Origin: a virus | Direction: 5' to 3' (one strand) | DNA: 64,000 nucleotides | IMG/VR virus record: IMGVR_UViG_3300008735_000002 | Span: 1-64,000 of that record | Shown: in pieces, positions 59,395 through 64,000 of the stretch | How the letters are laid out: each line of letters starts with the position of its first letter | How positions within the stretch are numbered: the stretch's first letter is position 1 | The notes under the pieces: generated by a model | Databases searched by the model: none | Told to the model about the DNA's origin: nothing | The model's input: only the letters and a program-made list of their open reading frames with translations | Made by a program: the position numbers and the translations under genes

Positions 59395-59423
59395 AGTATA
59401 ATAGTTGGTAGTCAGTTTTTCAA
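59395..59423 (-). promoter_or_regulatory. Sigma-70-type promoter of the ssb gene
   Basis: TTGAAA (59423-59418), a 17-base spacer and TATACT (59400-59395) lie just left of the small tagged gene at 59425. The -10 ends 61 bases before the ATG at 59334, giving a leader of about 55 bases. Confidence 0.7.
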
Positions 59424-59424
59424 A

Positions 59425-59673
59425 TTATTTTTTAGCTATTTTTGCGCCGCCAAAAGCTGAAGCGTTTGCCTTCTCGGCATCCTTACGCCTTTTCCTTCTT
59501 TCTCCAGAAGGACCGCGACCTAAGGGAACCATAGGCCCCGGGACGCCACCAGAACTTTGCTCATCATGGTGGCTCTCATCATCATCTTCCCTCTCATCCT
59601 CTGCACTTAGATCAGGTTCACCCAGAACTTCTTCTTCAATCAAGAGTCGTATGTATTCCCGAAGGCTATCCAT
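59425..59673 (-). CDS. Small tagged protein outside the main cassette
   Basis: The 82-residue protein starts MDSLREYIRLLIE then E, a clear copy of the tag found 52 kb away, coded by a related DNA repeat. The rest is an acidic stretch (DLSAEDEREDDDES), a Gly/Pro linker and a basic tail ending GGAKIAKK. It has the look of a small packaged DNA-associated protein, comparable in style to T4 internal proteins. It lies between the DnaQ-type gene and ssb. Confidence 0.74.
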   Translation of the reverse strand: MDSLREYIRLLIEEEVLGEPDLSAEDEREDDDESHHDEQSSGGVPGPMVPLGRGPSGERRKRRKDAEKANASAFGGAKIAKK

Positions 59674-59681
59674 ACTTTTAA

Positions 59682-60521
59682 TTATTCAGAAAAACGATGT
59701 TTGGGCTCTATTTCGAAATATTGCGGCTCAACTTTAGAAAGATTTTCAACGAGCCATTGACACTCACGTTCTGCGGCGTCTTTCGTGTTCGTGGCTTTCC
59801 ACCAACAAACAAGATCAGGATTCCAACGATATCGACCCTGCTTTAAGATTACATTCTCTTCCCGCAAAGATCCAGCTGCAAATACATGATAATCTGGAGC
59901 TACAGCATTCTCAAGAAGCTCTTTCATGTAATGTTTCTTTCGTAGGAGATGAAGAGTCGCATCAACATCTGACTCTGCGTTATGGGAATCGTAATAGAAG
60001 CCGTGCCATGCACACAAGACCTCTAAAGCCTTAGAGCACCGAACCGTACCAGTCCAATCAACTTGAGACATCGAACAACCCCAGATGGCATCTTCGGGCA
60101 CGGAGCATCCGTTATTTCTTATGGCTTGCTCTATCCACTTTCTATCAAAAGAAGCATTATGAGCGATGATGAATTGACACCGTCCAAGGATAGATGAAAT
60201 GCGATCCCATGGGATTGACTTACCCTCCAAGTCTTCATCCACAAACCCGGTTATCTCTGTAATAATCGAAGGTAGTGGAGAGGAGGGCTGTTGCATTTCG
60301 ACGAGCGTTTTCTTTAGTCCGGAGACTTCACCCGTTTTAAGGCTTACAAAAAATGGACGGACCGCAATTTGGATCACTTCATCTTTCTGGTGGTTAAGCC
60401 CGGTTGTCTCAACATCTACAATAGCAGCAACTACGTCACCATCTTCCGGGGTTCGATCTGGTGGCCTTAAAGCATCCAGCTTACTTAAGATAATCTGTCC
60501 GTCTTGTTCTAAATGCTTCAT
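59682..60521 (-). CDS. DnaQ-type 3'-5' exonuclease
   Basis: The 279-residue protein is a DEDDh exonuclease: Exo I AAIVDVETTGLN, Exo II IIAHNASFDRKW and Exo III SHNAESDVDATLHLL, all catalytic residues present. As DnaE lacks a built-in DEDD exonuclease, this may be the proofreading subunit of the phage polymerase, like E. coli epsilon. The C-terminal 80 residues (ILKQGRYRWNPDLVCWW) form a separate small domain seen in other phage exonucleases. Confidence 0.9.
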   Translation of the reverse strand: MKHLEQDGQIILSKLDALRPPDRTPEDGDVVAAIVDVETTGLNHQKDEVIQIAVRPFFVSLKTGEVSGLKKTLVEMQQPSSPLPSIITEITGFVDEDLEGKSIPWDRISSILGRCQFIIAHNASFDRKWIEQAIRNNGCSVPEDAIWGCSMSQVDWTGTVRCSKALEVLCAWHGFYYDSHNAESDVDATLHLLRKKHYMKELLENAVAPDYHVFAAGSLREENVILKQGRYRWNPDLVCWWKATNTKDAAERECQWLVENLSKVEPQYFEIEPKHRFSE

Positions 60522-60581
60522 TAACGCTCCACAAATGCTATTAAAATAATAGAGCCAACTTGCAAAGTGTACAACCTAAAG

Positions 60582-61091
60582 TTACCAGCTCCCCTTTATT
60601 TCTGAAGCGTAAACAACTACACCTTCACCGTCCACTTGGATCTGAAGCGGTTCATTCGATTTTAGTAAGCCAGCTTTCATAGCTCCCATCAAAGTATGGT
60701 GAAGAAACTTCGCTCCATTCCGGGCGTTTAATTCGCCCATTGAAATACGAAGGCCAGGATTACCACCCTTCGAAACTTTCTTAACGCCGCCGTAGGCTAA
60801 CTGCATTACCTCTGCACCCCCGATGGCTTGCTGGATAATCTTTCCAGCACCGTCGAAGTTAGAACCACCGCTCGATACCTCGAGGTTCTTCATCAACTGC
60901 TTGGGGTCCTTTGTCGCCAACGCACCAGCATCCGCGACAGCTTTGGTGAACGCGCCTCCGCCAACTGACAAACCGATCTCACCCGCTTTTATCTTTACAA
61001 CTTTCTTCTTATTACCACGCCCTTTCGGTTTTTCTTCTTCACCCTCGGTGAGGACTTGTTGAATAATTTGTCTTATCTGTTGCTCATTCAT
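60582..61091 (-). CDS. Tagged protein of unknown function
   Basis: The 169-residue protein starts MNEQQIRQIIQQVLTE then G, a variant tag with an LTE site, followed by an acidic/basic linker and a globular domain rich in Gly and Ala (GLSVGGGAFTKAVADAGAL, GLRISMGELNARNGAKFLH). It overlaps the family A polymerase gene by eight bases. A virion location is inferred from the tag. Confidence 0.68.
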   Translation of the reverse strand: MNEQQIRQIIQQVLTEGEEEKPKGRGNKKKVVKIKAGEIGLSVGGGAFTKAVADAGALATKDPKQLMKNLEVSSGGSNFDGAGKIIQQAIGGAEVMQLAYGGVKKVSKGGNPGLRISMGELNARNGAKFLHHTLMGAMKAGLLKSNEPLQIQVDGEGVVVYASEIKGSW

Positions 61092-62280
61092 AATGGTTAA
61101 ACTCTTTTATCTTAAGTGGAAAATTTCCTAATCCCGGTACGCTGTACCCTATATCTACATATCTTTTAATATCGTCTAAATGCTCATTATTAACATCAAT
61201 AATCAACGCATCGTGAATTACGAAAAGTGGACGGCACTGTTTCGAAAACTTCTGCACAAAATGACTAAACCCCGCAATCGCGACATCAGCAGCAGTCGAC
61301 TGAAGATAATTATTGATTAGAATACTTTCTCTTGCATTATCGACATCAATTGGCCGACCAAAATAATTCTGTATAATACCTTCTTTTGCTTGCTGAAACA
61401 AATGCCTCTTTAACGCTGATAGCTTGAAATATTCACTCACAGCACGTACAAGTTGTCTAGCAGTTATATCGACAGTCTCGGTAGCCAACAGTTTATTAAG
61501 CCTGGAATTACCTGCCCCATAAAGCGAACAAAGCACCGCGAGCTTCGCAGTGTCCCTTGATACTTTGACCCCCGTAGTTTCGAGGAAAGAAAGATACACG
61601 TCATTTGACGCATGCACATTCGCAAAGTTTAAAGCGACTCTTGGTTCGAGAGAAACAAAGTCAATTTCGAATAATCTCGAATTAGATTTTCTTGGTGCGA
61701 AAATACTTCGAAATTCTTTCTTAAGCGTCAAAACTTGCGGACCTGATTTGATGGTCAACCTGCCCGTCTTTGTAGAAACCCTATCATAGAATGGTACGTT
61801 TAGCAAGGAATCATGAGAACCAGACAACATATGACGAAGCACATGAGAATCGTTAGTTCGAATGAGTTTCTGTAATAAGACTTTGTCCACCTTCGCGCGC
61901 TCAAGTCTTGAAAACAATCGATTCGAATCTACAAAGAACGATGGATATTTGCTTTCAACAAAAAGCTCTTCTATCTTCGCCAGGTCTTCGACATAACTCC
62001 TAAAATTTTCCTTAAAGACTTCCCGCGGTAGAACAAATCTCCATGGAATTATCTTGGGGCCGTTTAGGTCTAAAAAGCTCTTTCGAAATTTTGCAGGTAC
62101 AAAGTCTGGCATTTCTATACCATACAAACGTAATAGCGGCTCAAGAGAATCTGGTCGACCCTCACATCCCAGCACAAAATACTCACCGACCCCAATATCG
62201 CTAGTCCACCTAACCTGATTACCGCTAATGACCATGTGAGTCTCGGTCCCTAGATAATTTTTATGTAAGAGAATCGGCAT
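61084..62280 (-). CDS. Family A DNA polymerase domain protein
   Basis: The 398-residue protein shows the palm/fingers motifs of PolI-type polymerases: STKTGRLTIKSGPQVL (residues 169-183), motif A LFEIDFVSLEPRVAL (203-217), motif B RDTAKLAVLCSLYGAG (242-257) and motif C VIHDALIIDV, where the usual H-D-E reads H-D-A. There is no 3'-5' or 5'-3' exonuclease domain. With DnaE as likely replicase, this may fill gaps or do repair. The changed motif C leaves activity to be shown. Confidence 0.85.
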   Translation of the reverse strand: MPILLHKNYLGTETHMVISGNQVRWTSDIGVGEYFVLGCEGRPDSLEPLLRLYGIEMPDFVPAKFRKSFLDLNGPKIIPWRFVLPREVFKENFRSYVEDLAKIEELFVESKYPSFFVDSNRLFSRLERAKVDKVLLQKLIRTNDSHVLRHMLSGSHDSLLNVPFYDRVSTKTGRLTIKSGPQVLTLKKEFRSIFAPRKSNSRLFEIDFVSLEPRVALNFANVHASNDVYLSFLETTGVKVSRDTAKLAVLCSLYGAGNSRLNKLLATETVDITARQLVRAVSEYFKLSALKRHLFQQAKEGIIQNYFGRPIDVDNARESILINNYLQSTAADVAIAGFSHFVQKFSKQCRPLFVIHDALIIDVNNEHLDDIKRYVDIGYSVPGLGNFPLKIKEFNHYE

Positions 62281-62314
62281 CCTTTAATTTAAGAAGAAGA
62301 ATGCTATTGTTCAG

Positions 62315-64000
62315 CTAATCAGCTTCGGAAAGAGCCGACAAGGCAGTTTTCACATTTCCAAACATACTGATGTATTTACCAAACGCATCAACCTGAGTCA
62401 TCTTCAATTTCGTCTCAAATTTCCCTTGCTCTATAGTATGATCGATACCTGTCACAACAAACACGTTGTCGATTGTCGTGCCAGTTCCAAAATCGACAAA
62501 AAACTGCTGGCCATAACTCACCATCGGACAGCCATACGTCGACAATGAAAGCGAAACAGGGGTTGTCTGCAACGGAAGTCCTGCATCACGCGATCCTTGT
62601 GGACCATCGCCACCACCCTGACCGGCGCGCAGCATATTAACAGAAGCTAATTTAGAATTATTCATTGATGATAGATCAGCGCTCAATACAGCAGAGTTTG
62701 AACTACCGTAAATTATCGACGGCATGCTACTCATCATAAAGTTTTTCAAGGCTGGAAAACCACCTTTCATCCTAAAATATGTTTCATCTAAATCAATGTC
62801 TGATAGCTGTGGAGGATCTGTTGTTGTAGTCGGAACTGGCTCCATAATACCCGCATCCATTGCGGCCTGTAGGCCTTCGTAGAAAGCTGTCGTGTGATCC
62901 ACACTCGCTCCTTCAGTACTAGAATCCGCATCCTCAACTTCGCCTGGGACGCCGCCGGCGGCTGATGAAAGCAAACCGATAGAATCGCTCCTTGCAGCGG
63001 TCATCATTTTCATGAGGGACGGATAGGCACCACAAGTGGTGTCATAAACATGGATGCGTAATATCGTGCCCCTCTTTCCTCGGGGATGAGTACCGACTTT
63101 ACAAGGTACCGCTTGCATCTCCATCTTGATACGTGGCATCTTGAATTCAATGTCTGCATCTTCTCCATAGGCATCTTCTAAACGCTTTTTCTTTTCATCA
63201 TTTAGCGCAGTAGCATCCTCTGAAAATTCTTCCTTCATCGACGTCTCGCCCTCATCATCAGTTTCATAAAGGGCCGTGAGACCGTAAACATAAGATGCCT
63301 GATTGTGAATAAATTCTTTCGAAACAAAGCTCAAAAAAGCGCTAAGAGGAATATTGACAGTCGTCTGTGTCCGCTCTTCGAACTTTGCCTCAAAATCTTC
63401 AATTCTTATCGGGATCTGGGCAATATTCAATATTGATAAATAACTTGATTTATCGTTGACAGGATAAAAGACAAACTGAATCTCGTCAAAGCGCCTGGTC
63501 GATGCCAGCGGTTTTCCAACCATATACAACAACATTGCCCCAAAAGAAACAAATTTTGGATCGTTATATCTCGCATTCACATACTTGGTACTACCATGAG
63601 CGCCCCGAACAGTGAAGGCAAATGGATCCTTACCGTTTTGGCGCATACTCTTTAAGTGCTGGATCTTTGACGCGACGGCATCTGCAATTGTTTGTTTTGC
63701 TGCTTCCGCTACACCACCCGTCCCGCTAGACCCGAACATTTCTTCTAAAGTGTCTCGTAGATCCGCTGTCGCTGGATCAGTTGTATTTCTCTTGGCAGCA
63801 ATAAAGGCTTTTATGGCGTCAGCAGTCTCTTGATCAACAGTCATTGCAGAACTAGTATCAGAAGCTGCTGTCATAAAAGACGACCCAAACATGTCTTTAG
63901 CTGCCGCTGTATCACCCGTTGCTTCAGCATCATCCATAATCTGCTCTTTAATAACCGCAATCGCTTCAGTCAACTCTTTCATAACCTCTAATACGTTATC
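62315..64000 (-). CDS. Baseplate-hub-like structural protein, 5' end outside the window
   Basis: The frame is open to the right edge; an ATG at 63982 exists but GAGG is only two bases from it, so the gene probably starts outside. At least 561 residues. The N-terminal 130 residues are Ala/Thr/Asp-rich, then comes a beta-rich body; the end, QQFFVDFGTGTTIDNVFVV, then TGIDHTIEQGKFETKLKM, is typical of tail hub proteins (gp27/gpD-like) with a v-t-x-x-x-H-x-i-x-x-g-x-f-x-T pattern. It points to a tail module further right. Confidence 0.72.
   Translation of the reverse strand, partial: DNVLEVMKELTEAIAVIKEQIMDDAEATGDTAAAKDMFGSSFMTAASDTSSAMTVDQETADAIKAFIAAKRNTTDPATADLRDTLEEMFGSSGTGGVAEAAKQTIADAVASKIQHLKSMRQNGKDPFAFTVRGAHGSTKYVNARYNDPKFVSFGAMLLYMVGKPLASTRRFDEIQFVFYPVNDKSSYLSILNIAQIPIRIEDFEAKFEERTQTTVNIPLSAFLSFVSKEFIHNQASYVYGLTALYETDDEGETSMKEEFSEDATALNDEKKKRLEDAYGEDADIEFKMPRIKMEMQAVPCKVGTHPRGKRGTILRIHVYDTTCGAYPSLMKMMTAARSDSIGLLSSAAGGVPGEVEDADSSTEGASVDHTTAFYEGLQAAMDAGIMEPVPTTTTDPPQLSDIDLDETYFRMKGGFPALKNFMMSSMPSIIYGSSNSAVLSADLSSMNNSKLASVNMLRAGQGGGDGPQGSRDAGLPLQTTPVSLSLSTYGCPMVSYGQQFFVDFGTGTTIDNVFVVTGIDHTIEQGKFETKLKMTQVDAFGKYISMFGNVKTALSALSEAD

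Noticed and set aside
1-64000. tRNA genes, CRISPR arrays, insertion sequences, integrase or attachment sites
   Set aside because: No cloverleaf with a T-loop other than the tmRNA, no regularly spaced repeats, no transposase or integrase motifs were seen. The phage appears strictly virulent in this window.

Overview
The window is a 64 kb stretch of a large, virulent, T4-like (myovirus-type) bacteriophage genome. Genes are packed with ATGA-type stop/start overlaps, and almost all lie on the minus strand, so transcription runs from right to left. The genome encodes its own replisome, nucleotide metabolism, sigma factor, chaperonin and tmRNA. No terminase, portal or major capsid gene is visible, so the main head module lies outside. 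No tRNA genes or CRISPR arrays were seen. The host cannot be named from this sequence. The tmRNA is the one-piece type, and its tag ends in the usual ALAA-type degron.

Layout in transcription order. 64-59.4 kb: a hub-like structural protein (cut by the window edge), a family A DNA polymerase, a DnaQ-type exonuclease and two small proteins with a virion-targeting-type N-terminus. 59.3-52.3 kb: gp32-like SSB, UvsX/RecA, a 5'-3' exonuclease, DnaB-type helicase and class II ribonucleotide reductase. 52.3-44.6 kb: ClpP-like protease, amidase endolysin, glutamine synthetase II, thioesterase, ThyX, sugar-related genes, an MBD4-like glycosylase, an all-alpha dCTPase/dUTPase and a J-domain protein. 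44.6-33.9 kb: DnaE, a ThyA-family enzyme with a cytosine-type active site, UDP-galactopyranose mutase, glycosyltransferase, dNMP kinase, UDP-sugar epimerase, cupin, DHH phosphoesterase, MT-A70 methyltransferase and dCMP deaminase. 33.8-21.9 kb: acidic and alanine-rich proteins with L-x-E sites, probably virion interior or core proteins, plus small membrane proteins. 21.9-11.8 kb: PD-(D/E)XK nuclease, a second 5'-3' exonuclease, GroEL, sigma factor, peptide deformylase, VOC protein, a deaminase and many small beta-rich proteins. 11.8-9.0 kb: a plus-strand island with tmRNA, a Cys-rich protein, an FtsZ/tubulin-like GTPase and a P-loop kinase. 8.9-0 kb: a cassette of about twelve genes, most sharing an N-terminal LREYIRELL-x-E tag.

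Two systems stand out. (1) The tagged cassette looks like a much enlarged version of the T4 internal-protein/Alt system. A short helical N-terminal tag ending in an L-x-E site of the T4 gp21 prohead-protease type is joined to very different payloads: GNAT acetyltransferases, HAD phosphatases, a papain-like Cys/His protein and others. These would be packaged in the head and injected with the DNA. (2) dCTPase, dCMP-hydroxymethylase-like ThyA homologue, dNMP kinase, UDP-Glc/Gal epimerase, UDP-galactopyranose mutase, glycosyltransferase and MBD4-like glycosylase together suggest a hydroxymethylcytosine genome, possibly decorated with a furanose sugar.

Two promoter classes can be proposed. Sigma-70-like or extended -10 sites precede replication and housekeeping genes. 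A -35-less CATA(T/C)TTA(A/G) motif precedes virion-type genes and the FtsZ gene. The phage sigma factor lacks region 4.2, which may sit in the next small gene; this would fit recognition of -10-only promoters, as in T4 late transcription.
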